This document shows positions 14,710 through 22,932 of a stretch of 34,813 bases of DNA, in pieces. The stretch's first letter is position 1, and each line of letters opens with the position of its first letter. Made by a program: the position numbers and the translations under genes. The DNA is from Phycisphaerales bacterium (GTDB taxonomy: Bacteria > Planctomycetota > Phycisphaerae > Phycisphaerales > UBA1924). Under the pieces are notes generated by a model. The model was not told the origin of the DNA and did not search any database. It saw nothing but the letters and a program-made list of their open reading frames with translations. The stretch is taken from positions 1 to 34,813 of the forward strand of contig JAEUJD010000134.1 of the NCBI GenBank assembly GCA_016793015.1, in the 5' to 3' direction.

Positions 14710-16899
14710 ATGATCCAACGCCCGCACTTCTTCCTTGCCGCGGCCATTCTTATTCAGAGCGCGCTCGCGCAGTTCACGCCTCCGAAGGCGGACAAAGTCC
14801 CGCACCAGACGCCTATTCACGGCATCGTGCTGGATGACAATTACAACTGGCTGCGCCAGCGCGAGAACCCGAAGGTGATGGACCTGCTAAAGGCCGAGCG
14901 GGCGTACTGCGATCACTTCATGTCCCGAACCGCCGAGCGTCAGCAGACGCTTTACGACGAATCGCTCGATCGCATTCAGCAGACCGATATGTCCGTCCCC
15001 TATCGCGACGGCGCGTTCACGTATTACACAAAGTCCGAAGAGGGCAAGCCGTACAAGATCTACTGCCGCAAGGCGTACCCCGAGGTCAAAGACACCAAAG
15101 AGCAGGTCATCTTCGACGCGAACGAGGCGGCCAAGGACCTGAAGAGCTTTCATGTCGGCGTGATCGAAATCTCGCCCGACGGCCAGGTCGCCGCGATCTC
15201 GACCGACCCGGACGGCGAAGAGAAGTACACCGTCACCTTCCGCGACCTGCGGGGTGACCGCGACCTTCCCGAGAAACTCGAAAACGTCTCCGGCGACCTC
15301 GCGTGGGCCGCGGACGGCCGGACCATCTTCTATACCACGCTGGACGAGACGCACCGGCCGGACAAGTTGTTCCGCCACACCGTTATGACCGACCCGAAAA
15401 GCGACCCGCTCATCCTGCACGAGAAGGATGAGGCGTTCTTCTTGAGCGTGGAGCTCTCACGCAGCCGCAAGTTCATCTTTGTGACTTCCGCGAGCAAGGA
15501 CACCAGCGAGGTGAGCTTCCTCAACGCGCGCCTCGGACAGAACAAGCTCACGATGATCGAGCCGCGCCGCAAGGGGCATGAGTATTCGGTCGATCACCAC
15601 GAGAACCGATTCCTCATTCTCACCAACGACGGCGCGCCGAACTTCCGACTGGTCGAGGCGCCGATCGACCAGCCCGGCATGGATTCGTGGCGCGAGCTGC
15701 TGCCGGGCCGGAGCGATGTGCTGCTGGAAGGTATCGAGGCGTTCAAGGGATATCTGGCCCTCCTCTACCGGCAAGGCGGCCTGCCCAAGATCGCCATCCG
15801 CAACTACGCCGGTGTGAGCCAGGACATCCCGACCACCGAACCGTCCTATTCGATCGCCCCCGAGGTGAACGTCGAATACAACGTCAAGCACTACCGGTAC
15901 ATCTACACCTCGCCGATCACGCCATCGTCCGTCTACGAGTTCGACATGGATTCGGGCGAATCAAAGCTGCTCAAGGAGCAGCCCGTCATCGACTATGACC
16001 CTTCTCTGTACAAAGTGGAACTGGTGCAGGTCAAAGCCCCCGATGGGCAGATGGTCCCGCTCACGATCACCCACAGAAAAGACCTTGTCCGCAACGGAAC
16101 CGCCCCCGCGGTCCTCACCGGATACGCGGCATACGGAATCTCCGCCGCTCCTTCTTTCGCGATTTCCGATATCTCTCTTCTCGATCGGGGCTTCGTGCTC
16201 GCCGAGGCCCACGCCCGTGGCGGCAGCGACAAGGGCCGCTCGTGGTACGAAGACGGCAAGCTCCTCCGCAAGAAGAACTCGTTCAACGATTTCATCGCCT
16301 GCGCCGAGTTTCTGGTCGCGAACCAGTACACGTCGCCCGAGCATCTTGCGATCCGGGGCGGTTCCGCAGGTGGCCTCCTCGTCGGTGCCGCCGCCACGAT
16401 GCGCCCCGACTTGTTCGAGGCTGTCGTCGCCGAAGTCCCTTTCGTCGACGTGGTCAACACCATGCTCGATCGCACGCTCCCCCTCACGGTCACCGAATAC
16501 GACGAGTGGGGCAACCCCGAGGCCAGTGCCGCGGCATTCGAGTACATCCTCAGCTACTCGCCGTACGACAACACCGTCCCTGCCAAGTATCCGAGCATGC
16601 TGCTCACCGGCGGCCTCAACGACCCGCGCGTGAGCTTCTGGGAACCCGCCAAGTGGGCCCAGAAACTCCGCGAGAACAACACCGGCTCAAACGAGGTTCT
16701 CTTCAAGATCGAGCTCGATGCGGGACACGGCGGCATGGCCGATCGCTACGCCGCTCTCCGCGAAGAGGCGTTTGTCCAGGCCTTCATCCTCGATCGCCTG
16801 CGCGTGCCCGAGCCCGTGCTGACCGAAAAGGAAAAGAAGGAAAAGGCCAAGAAGCGCGAGCAGCAGAAGCAGAAGCAAAAACAGAAGTCGAAGCAGTAG
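14710..16899 (+). CDS. Exported S9 family prolyl oligopeptidase (oligopeptidase B-like)
   Basis: A 729-residue serine peptidase. Residues 1-21 (FFLAAAILIQSALA) form a signal peptide. The N-terminal propeller region opens 'IHGIVLDDNYNWLRQRENP', as in the PreP/PtrB family. The alpha/beta-hydrolase domain has the nucleophile in GGSAGG (Ser552), the acid in GGLNDPRV (Asp638) and the base in AGHGG (His673). These cleave short peptides, after Pro or basic residues depending on subfamily; I place it nearer oligopeptidase B by its 'RGGSDKGRSWYEDGKLL' block. Odd feature: the last 30 residues are a low-complexity Lys/Gln/Glu tail (KQKQKQKSKQ) beyond the usual end. It follows the beta-lactamase-like gene by 31 bases and ends at a terminator shared with the pirin gene. 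Confidence 0.95.
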   Translation: MIQRPHFFLAAAILIQSALAQFTPPKADKVPHQTPIHGIVLDDNYNWLRQRENPKVMDLLKAERAYCDHFMSRTAERQQTLYDESLDRIQQTDMSVPYRDGAFTYYTKSEEGKPYKIYCRKAYPEVKDTKEQVIFDANEAAKDLKSFHVGVIEISPDGQVAAISTDPDGEEKYTVTFRDLRGDRDLPEKLENVSGDLAWAADGRTIFYTTLDETHRPDKLFRHTVMTDPKSDPLILHEKDEAFFLSVELSRSRKFIFVTSASKDTSEVSFLNARLGQNKLTMIEPRRKGHEYSVDHHENRFLILTNDGAPNFRLVEAPIDQPGMDSWRELLPGRSDVLLEGIEAFKGYLALLYRQGGLPKIAIRNYAGVSQDIPTTEPSYSIAPEVNVEYNVKHYRYIYTSPITPSSVYEFDMDSGESKLLKEQPVIDYDPSLYKVELVQVKAPDGQMVPLTITHRKDLVRNGTAPAVLTGYAAYGISAAPSFAISDISLLDRGFVLAEAHARGGSDKGRSWYEDGKLLRKKNSFNDFIACAEFLVANQYTSPEHLAIRGGSAGGLLVGAAATMRPDLFEAVVAEVPFVDVVNTMLDRTLPLTVTEYDEWGNPEASAAAFEYILSYSPYDNTVPAKYPSMLLTGGLNDPRVSFWEPAKWAQKLRENNTGSNEVLFKIELDAGHGGMADRYAALREEAFVQAFILDRLRVPEPVLTEKEKKEKAKKREQQKQKQKQKSKQ

Positions 16900-16928
16900 A
16901 CGGCAACCCGTTGCGTTTGAAGCGCAAA

Positions 16929-16977
16929 CAAAAAGGTCTCACGGGTCGCATGGAGCCCGTGGGACCCTTTTCTTTCC
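16929..16977. terminator. Bidirectional terminator between S9 peptidase and pirin genes
   Basis: GGTCTCACGGG (16935-16945) pairs with CCCGTGGGACC (16956-16966). A T-run follows on the plus side and an A-run precedes it, so it can serve both convergent genes. Confidence 0.8.
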
Positions 16978-16980
16978 TGC

Positions 16981-17691
16981 TTAAGCCAGATCAAACAGCA
17001 GAACTTCCGACGGAGCCTTCGCGGTCAACGTCACCGACCGCTCATCCTCGATCGCGGCGCCATCGCCCGCTTTCATCTCGTGCCCGTTGAGCTCGATCGA
17101 ACCATCAACAACTTGCACATACGCCCCGCGTCCCGGCGCCAGCCTGTGCGAGACGCTCTTGCCCGGTGAAAGCACCGTCGCGAACATCTGCGCATCCTGG
17201 TTGATCTTCAGCGCCGCGTCTCCCAACTGCCCGGATACCAGAAGCGCGAGCTTGTCACGCTTTTCTTCTTGCGGCACATCGCGCTGCCCGTACGCGGGCT
17301 TGTGGCCCTCTTTGTCGGGCAGGATCCAGATCTGGAGCAGCCGCATCGCCTCGGTCTTCGACGGGTTGAACTCGCTGTGCGTCACCCCCGTGCCCGCCGT
17401 CATCACCTGCACGCTCCCCGCGCCGCCCTCGTGCGCGTGCGTGCCGTCGTCGCCCATCCAGTCCTTGTGCGCCAGTCGCCCGTTGACGATGTACGAGATG
17501 ATCTCCATGTCCTCGTGCGGATGGGGCTCGAACCCGCCCCCGCCCGCGACGAAGTCGTCGTTGATCACCCGGAGCGACCGAAACTGCGTATTCGCCCTAT
17601 CGATGTAGCGTCCAAAGCTGAAGGTGTGCCAAGAGTCCAGCCAGCCCCACTTGGTGCGGCCTCGTGTCTGTGCATCGCGAATCTTGATCAT
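16981..17691 (-). CDS. Pirin family protein (YhhW-like)
   Basis: A 236-residue bicupin. Residues His57 and His59 in FEPHPHEDMEI and His105 and Glu107 in GVTHSEF match the four metal ligands of pirins, and the opening 'GWLDSWHTFSFGRY' is the family signature. Members bind iron or other metals, and some have quercetin 2,3-dioxygenase activity; physiological function is usually unknown. Length is typical of the YhhW type. It ends close to the shared terminator and is convergent with the peptidase gene. There is no obvious partner gene. Confidence 0.95.
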   Translation of the reverse strand: MIKIRDAQTRGRTKWGWLDSWHTFSFGRYIDRANTQFRSLRVINDDFVAGGGGFEPHPHEDMEIISYIVNGRLAHKDWMGDDGTHAHEGGAGSVQVMTAGTGVTHSEFNPSKTEAMRLLQIWILPDKEGHKPAYGQRDVPQEEKRDKLALLVSGQLGDAALKINQDAQMFATVLSPGKSVSHRLAPGRGAYVQVVDGSIELNGHEMKAGDGAAIEDERSVTLTAKAPSEVLLFDLA

Positions 17692-17969
17692 GCCTCAGTC
17701 CTATTCCGGGGCCTTGCCCCATTCGGCCCTTTGGATGATGGATGCCGTACCCCGATGCGGCAACGGCACCGAATACGTCCTATAACTGCGATTTGACCTT
17801 CGGTTGGATTCCGGTCCCTCCGCAGAACGCCGGATTTGCTAGTACGCACAAACAAATCGTTTTTCGCATGAAACAAAGTGCGTTCTGCTCCGTAGTATCT
17901 GGTGGTGACGCACGACCGCGCCGCGCTCCCTGGAGGGAATCAGCGGCCAACGGGGTTGTGAGAGCAGCC

Positions 17970-19091
17970 ATGAACAGCCAACTTGGGTCCGAGTCGTTCG
18001 AAACAGGTAACCGCACGCGCACGTCCCGCGGCTCGTCCGCAGGACGCGCCCTTGCCCTCTGCGCCGGCCTGGCGCTTCTCGCCCCTATCGCCTTTGCGGG
18101 CGGCGGGCGAGGTGGGGGTTGGAGCGGAGGAGGGGGCAACTGGGGCGGAGGTGGGAACAACTGGGGTGGCAGTCGAGGCGGGGGAACGAGCTGGGGCGTT
18201 TCTGTTGGGGTTTCCAACGGCGGGTCGTTTGTGGGTGGCTCGTATAGCAGCGGGTTTTATGGCGGACGGGGCTGGTGCCCGCCTCCGAGGCCTTTCTGCG
18301 CACCGATCGCTCGACCGTACTGCGCACCCGCGTTCTACGGAAGGCCGGGCTGGGGCTGGGGACGGCCGTATTGCGCTCCGGTGTTCGCGCCCGCTGTGCC
18401 CGTGATCGTGGCTCCGTCGCCGGTGTTCGTTTCGTCGCCGTCATACGTCGTTTCGCAACCGTCATTGAGCGTCGGGCTGGGTGTGGCCGGGTCGAACGGC
18501 GCGGGCTTTGTTTCCTACTCGTCGGCACCGGTGATTTCGGAGACGGTGTACGCCTCGGCTCCCGTTGCGCAGCCGGTGGTGTATTCGGCGCCTTCGCAGG
18601 TCGTCACATTCGTAAATCCGAATCCGACCACGATCGTGCAGACCTCTGTTCCGCAGCCCCAGGCGATTCAGCAGCCGGTGCAGCAGCCTCAGCCCGGTCC
18701 GTCAACTGTGTTCCAGTCTGCGGGCGCTTCGGGCGTCATGGATCGGTCGCAGAGTCCCGCATCGATCATCAGTGTGATCCGGGCCGAATCGGGCGATGCG
18801 CGGGCGAATGCCGCGGAATCGTTTCTTGGAAGGACACCGGCGCAGGCCTGGCCGGTGACGTTTGAGGGCGTGCAGGAAAACGGGGGCGTGCGAGAGATTC
18901 GCTGCCGCCCGATCGATTCCCTGAGCAGCGGCTATCGGCCCACGATCATCGTGCGGGGTACGGGCGACTCGAACACACCGCCCAGGCAGGGCCGGGGCTT
19001 TGTGACCGGACGGGTGGCCTCGATCACCGTGGACGATCCGGCCTATCCGGGCGGATTGATCGTTCTCGACGATGGCTGGCTCAAGTGGTGA
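17970..19091 (+). CDS. Exported Gly/Trp-rich protein of unknown function
   Basis: A 373-residue protein. A signal peptide spans roughly residues 20-45 (ALCAGLALLAPIAFAGG). Mature residues up to about 75 are almost entirely Gly, Trp, Asn, Ser and Arg in GGNWGGG-like runs. Next comes a Cys/Pro/aromatic patch with repeats of the form 'PFCAPIARPYCAPAFYGRP', then a Val/Ser/Pro/Gln-rich low-complexity stretch ending near residue 250. The last 115 residues look folded and contain 'AESFLGRTPAQAWPVTFEG' and 'GFVTGRVASITVDDP'. The layout suggests an extracellular or cell-wall protein with a disordered spacer and one C-terminal domain, but the fold is not recognised. The ATG at 17970 is chosen because it places the signal near the N-terminus; the longer frame adds 76 residues with no match. 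Confidence 0.75.
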   Translation: MNSQLGSESFETGNRTRTSRGSSAGRALALCAGLALLAPIAFAGGGRGGGWSGGGGNWGGGGNNWGGSRGGGTSWGVSVGVSNGGSFVGGSYSSGFYGGRGWCPPPRPFCAPIARPYCAPAFYGRPGWGWGRPYCAPVFAPAVPVIVAPSPVFVSSPSYVVSQPSLSVGLGVAGSNGAGFVSYSSAPVISETVYASAPVAQPVVYSAPSQVVTFVNPNPTTIVQTSVPQPQAIQQPVQQPQPGPSTVFQSAGASGVMDRSQSPASIISVIRAESGDARANAAESFLGRTPAQAWPVTFEGVQENGGVREIRCRPIDSLSSGYRPTIIVRGTGDSNTPPRQGRGFVTGRVASITVDDPAYPGGLIVLDDGWLKW

Positions 19092-19217
19092 ACGGCTCGA
19101 CATTCCTGTTCGTTGCGATCTCGTGAGGGGCTGGAAATCCGAACATTGTGATGAAAGCCAAGCGCGGGACGTGACGAACACAAGATTTCATCGTGCGTAT
19201 GTTCGCGCGAGTTTCTG

Positions 19218-19259
19218 ACACACCCGGCGTTCTCTCGAGCGCCGGGTGTTTTGTTTTTT
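19218..19259 (+). terminator. Rho-independent terminator of the Gly/Trp-rich gene
   Basis: ACACCCGGCG pairs with CGCCGGGTGT around a ten-base loop, followed by TTTTGTTTTTT. It lies 126 bases past the stop; the 190-base gap to the next gene has no other feature. Confidence 0.9.
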
Positions 19260-19282
19260 GGGACGTGGCGTGAGCGGCGGGG

Positions 19283-20968
19283 TTATTTGGGCTGGTGGGC
19301 GAGCAGCAGATCGCAGAGTTCGCGGAGCGCGCCCTTGCCGCCATCGTTTGAAAGCACGAACGTGTCCGAGCGATTGAGCCGGGGCAGCACATCCGGGTGG
19401 ACGTCGGCGACGACGACGGGCAGGCCGACCCAGGAGAGCGGGCCGAGGTCGTTGGTGTCGTTGCCGACGTAGGCGATCTGGCGGGGAGAGAGGCCTTTGT
19501 CTGCCGCGAGCCTCTGGAGCGCCGGGAGCTTGTCGTCGACGCCCTGGAGATGATCGAGTTTCAGTTTCCGGCAGCGGGCGGCAACGACGGGGTTTGCTTC
19601 CTTGCTGAGCACGAAGATCGACATGCCCGACTTGCGGAGCATCTCGAGTCCCATGCCGTCGCCCCGGGAGCAGACGACGGCCTCCTGACCGTCCTGAGTC
19701 GTGAGGACGCGGTTGTCTGTGAAGACGCCATCAAAGTCGCAGACGAGCAGGCGGATTTCGGAAAGCCGCGAGATCGGGTTGGGTCGAGCGCGGGCGACAG
19801 CGTGGCCGAGCGCGTGGGCTTGAAGGTGGCGGGGCGCGACGTGCTCGATCGTGAGCTGGGAATGGATGAATCGTGCCGCTCCCGCGCCGAGCGTCTGGCG
19901 CCAATCTTCATCCTGCAGAAGCCCTTCGATGGTCTGTGCAAAGGCTTCGGGTTCGGGCTGAACGCGGATGCCGGTGACGCCGGTCTGTACGAGATCGCGA
20001 AGACCCCGGATGTCCGCAACAACGATCGGTGCGCCCGTGCTCATCGCGTCGAGGAGTGCACGGGGCTGATTCTCAAGGGCCGACGCGTCGACGTAGAGCG
20101 TGCACTTGGCCATCGATTCGAGCAGGCGGGAATGGCTGATCCAGCCCTGGAAAATCGCGTTGACGCCCAGTTCGCTCGCGAGACCCCGGAGCGCCTGCCC
20201 CTGATCGCCTTCGCCGATGATCTCGATCGAGACCTCGCGGCTCAGTGGCTCCGGGAGCAAGGAAACGGCGCGGAGCAGGATGTCGACGCGCTTGCGAGAG
20301 ATCAGCGGGCCGCAGTACAGGATGCGGGTCTTTTCGCGGGGCAACTCGCTCAGTTCACGGGGCGTGAGCACATGTCCGGGCACGATCGCGGTCCGCGAGA
20401 TATTGATGCGATCGCGCCAGCAGATGTCGTCGACCATGGATTCGGTGGTGCCGATGACCAGGTCGGAGCAGGCGAGCAGGCGGGATTCGAGCACGCTGGC
20501 GTTGGCGGCCTCGCGCGAATCGGCACCGGGATCATGGGCGAGGAAGCGGGAGGGGATCGAAGTGCCCCGGGCGATGAGCGCGGTCTGCACGCCCGCCATA
20601 CGGAGGCGAGAGGCGAGCGAGATGGGCGTCTGTCCGGCGAGGAGATCATCGGTGACGATCGTCGCGGTTCTGATTCCGGGTGTGATGCGTTCGACAGCGC
20701 GGGAGAGACTGGCGGCATCCGAGTACTCGAGCGCAACGACCTCGGCGTTGAAGCCAGCGTGGTCGGCGAGTTTCTGATCTTCATCTCCGGCGCAGGTGAC
20801 CAGGAACATCTTGCGATAGCCGGACGCGAGGGCGCGATAGAGCGAGAGCTCACGATCGAGCGTTCCGGTCTGCGCCCAGTACCGAAGCGAATGGGTGCGA
20901 CCGAGCACCACGACCAGCGCATCGGCGATGGGTGCGGGGCTAGCGGGGTTGGAAGGGGCCTGACTCAT
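19283..20968 (-). CDS. GT4 glycosyltransferase fused to KdsC-like HAD phosphatase
   Basis: A 561-residue two-domain protein from the ATG at 20966-20968 (a TTG 33 codons upstream is possible but weakly supported). Residues 15-375 are a GT-B glycosyltransferase with 'ILYCGPLISRKRVDILLRAV', 'SIEIIGEGDQG' and the donor-binding region 'YVDASALENQPRALLDAMSTGAPIVVADIRG'. Residues 405-561 are a HAD phosphatase of the KdsC/NeuA-C-terminal type: DFDGVFTDN with the nucleophile Asp411 and acid Asp413, 'VLSKEAN' and 'YVGNDTNDL' with Asp504 and Asp507. KdsC-like enzymes dephosphorylate a 9-carbon or 8-carbon sugar phosphate; the fused partner could act on the same sugar. It is divergent from the cytidylyltransferase-kinase fusion, suggesting a shared pathway for an activated surface sugar. 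Confidence 0.9.
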   Translation of the reverse strand: MSQAPSNPASPAPIADALVVVLGRTHSLRYWAQTGTLDRELSLYRALASGYRKMFLVTCAGDEDQKLADHAGFNAEVVALEYSDAASLSRAVERITPGIRTATIVTDDLLAGQTPISLASRLRMAGVQTALIARGTSIPSRFLAHDPGADSREAANASVLESRLLACSDLVIGTTESMVDDICWRDRINISRTAIVPGHVLTPRELSELPREKTRILYCGPLISRKRVDILLRAVSLLPEPLSREVSIEIIGEGDQGQALRGLASELGVNAIFQGWISHSRLLESMAKCTLYVDASALENQPRALLDAMSTGAPIVVADIRGLRDLVQTGVTGIRVQPEPEAFAQTIEGLLQDEDWRQTLGAGAARFIHSQLTIEHVAPRHLQAHALGHAVARARPNPISRLSEIRLLVCDFDGVFTDNRVLTTQDGQEAVVCSRGDGMGLEMLRKSGMSIFVLSKEANPVVAARCRKLKLDHLQGVDDKLPALQRLAADKGLSPRQIAYVGNDTNDLGPLSWVGLPVVVADVHPDVLPRLNRSDTFVLSNDGGKGALRELCDLLLAHQPK

Positions 20969-21108
20969 CGGTGTGGGGCAGCTTCGCGCAATCCCCGGAG
21001 ATATCGGAAGTTCGGGTGGGGGGCGGCAAGCGATGTTTGCCGCTTCGTGCCGTTCAGTGGCTGTCAAAGTCGCTCAGGTGAGAGGCCCGGAGAGCCGATA
21101 ACCAGAGG

Positions 21109-22830
21109 GTGAGCGTAACCGACCCCAGCCGTTCCGGCCACCCCCATCTCCGCCCCCACCCGGCCGATCCCCCGTCCGCCGCGGATGCAACGCCCGCGTG
21201 GCCTTCCTTTGCACGGGGCATCGTCACACGCGAGCAACTGACGACGCTGCGCACCATGTTGCGCGAGGCGGGGCTCAGACTCGTCCAGTGTCACGGCTGC
21301 TTCGACATCGTGCATCCGGGGCACATCCGGCACCTGCGTCAAGCCAAGAGCCTGGGTGATGTGCTGCTGGTGAGTATCACCGGCGACGACACGATGAAGA
21401 AGGGGACCGGGCGCCCGCTCATCCCGCAGGAACTTCGCGCGGACAACCTCGCGGCACTCGACTTTGTGGACTTTGTCTTTGTCGAGCCCGGACCGACTGC
21501 TTCCGACCTGCTCGAGTGGGTGCAGCCCGATGTGTATGTGAAGGGCAAGGAATACGAGTTCAACAACGATCCGCGCTTCGCGGTGGAACGCTCGACCGTT
21601 GAACGGCACGGCGGACGCGTCGTCTTCAGTTCGGGCGATGTGGTGTTCTCATCGAGCGCGCTGATCGCGGCGATGGAGCAATCGGTCGATCCGTTCCACG
21701 CGCGGCTCGCGCAGCTCACGCAGTCGCCCGAACTCGATATGGCTTCGCTCGGCGAAGTGCTCTCCCAAGTCCGCGGCAAGCGTCTGCTGGTGGTGGGGGA
21801 GACGATCGTCGATACGTACACGATGTGCGATCGGCCAGATGTTGCGGGCGAGAGCCCGGTGATGACGCTTCGACCGCTGGAGCAGAGGCGGTACGACGGC
21901 GGGGCGGCGATCATCGCGAGGCATGCCGCGGCCCTGGGAGCGCACCCGGTGCTGGTCACCGCTCTTCCGGAAACTGCGGAAGGCCGATCGCTCGCAGCGC
22001 GGTTGAACGCCGAGGGCATCGAGGTTCGTTCGCTGCCCTTGGGGGGGCGATTGCCGGAAAAGCAGCGGTATCTGGTCGGCACGCAGAAGATGGTCAAGAT
22101 CGATCAGGTCGAGCAATACGTGCTGGATGCCGCGCAACAGCGGGCCTTGGTTGCGATGGCGGCAGATGCCGCGGGACCGGCATGCGACGTTGCGATCATC
22201 GCCGACTTCGGCCTTGGTCTGTTCACGCCCACGCTGACGGCCGACATGTGCGGCGCGCTGCGCCCGCTGGTGAAGGTGCTGAGCGGCGACGTGAGCGGGC
22301 GGCGCTCGAATCTGCTGTCGATGCGGGAGATGGATTTGCTCTGTCCGAGCGAGAGCGAGCTGCGAGATGCGACGAGGCAGTTGAGCGAGGGATTGCCTGC
22401 CGCGACATGGTCGCTGCTGGAAGCGACCGGAACGAAGAACGCGATTGTGACGCTGGGGGGGGATGGATTGATCGCGTTCGACCGGCTCGCGATGGATTCG
22501 CAGAAGTCGCCGGAAGATGGGTCGTATTCGCGCCGGCTTCGCAGCGAGCACGTGCCGGCGCTTTCGCCGATGGCGATCGATGCGCTGGGCTGCGGGGATG
22601 CGCTGCTGACGACGGCGTCATTGGCGCTGGCGACGGGCTGCGGGTTGCTGCCCGCGGCATTCCTCGGCGCGTGCGCAGCGAGCGTGCAGGTGCAGCGGCT
22701 TGGGAATCTGCCGGTCTCGGCGAGTGAGATCCGCAAGATGGCGACGCGGGTGCATGGGGCGCATCTCACGTTTGCGACGCCCGAAGTGATGGAAGCGCGC
22801 GGGATAGGGACGCGGCGGGCAGTGGGGTGA
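21109..22830 (+). CDS. Bifunctional cytidylyltransferase-like / PfkB sugar kinase (HldE-like, domain order reversed)
   Basis: A 573-residue protein starting at GTG. After a Pro-rich N-terminal 45 residues, residues 50-190 form a nucleotidyltransferase with 'QCHGCFDIVHPGHIRHL' (HPGH at 69-72), 'DVYVKGKEYEF' and 'VFSSSALI', as in HldE/RfaE adenylyltransferase domains. Residues 223-555 are a PfkB (ribokinase) domain opening 'RLLVVGETIVDTYTMCD' and ending with the catalytic motif LGCGDAL (494-497), where the usual GAGD has Cys for Ala. E. coli HldE has kinase first and nucleotidyltransferase second; here the order is reversed. The pair of activities makes an NDP-activated sugar from a phosphorylated one, most likely of the heptose type. 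Two G-runs (7 at 22041, 8 at 22455) lie within the frame. Confidence 0.88.
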   Translation: MSVTDPSRSGHPHLRPHPADPPSAADATPAWPSFARGIVTREQLTTLRTMLREAGLRLVQCHGCFDIVHPGHIRHLRQAKSLGDVLLVSITGDDTMKKGTGRPLIPQELRADNLAALDFVDFVFVEPGPTASDLLEWVQPDVYVKGKEYEFNNDPRFAVERSTVERHGGRVVFSSGDVVFSSSALIAAMEQSVDPFHARLAQLTQSPELDMASLGEVLSQVRGKRLLVVGETIVDTYTMCDRPDVAGESPVMTLRPLEQRRYDGGAAIIARHAAALGAHPVLVTALPETAEGRSLAARLNAEGIEVRSLPLGGRLPEKQRYLVGTQKMVKIDQVEQYVLDAAQQRALVAMAADAAGPACDVAIIADFGLGLFTPTLTADMCGALRPLVKVLSGDVSGRRSNLLSMREMDLLCPSESELRDATRQLSEGLPAATWSLLEATGTKNAIVTLGGDGLIAFDRLAMDSQKSPEDGSYSRRLRSEHVPALSPMAIDALGCGDALLTTASLALATGCGLLPAAFLGACAASVQVQRLGNLPVSASEIRKMATRVHGAHLTFATPEVMEARGIGTRRAVG

Positions 22831-22852
22831 ATCGAGCGAGAGGCGAGAGAGA

Positions 22853-22887
22853 ACGCGGAGGTGCGGAGACTGCGGAGTTGCGCGGAG
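22853..22887. repeat. GCGGAG-type short-period repeat before the GT2 gene
   Basis: ACGCGGAG, GTGCGGAG, ACTGCGGAG and TTGCGCGGAG follow each other, then an AG-rich run extends to about 22915. The period is 8 to 10 bp and related in style to the CACAGAGG repeat near 140. It fills most of the 102-base gap between the kinase fusion and the GT2 gene. Confidence 0.6.
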
Positions 22888-22932
22888 AAGAGAGATAGAG
22901 ACAAGAGACGAAGTAGAGATCTGTCAGAAGCG

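Noticed and set aside
19397..21112. 571-residue open frame opposite to the GT4-HAD gene
   Set aside because: Composition is of shadow type and the opposite strand encodes clear GT-B and HAD motifs.
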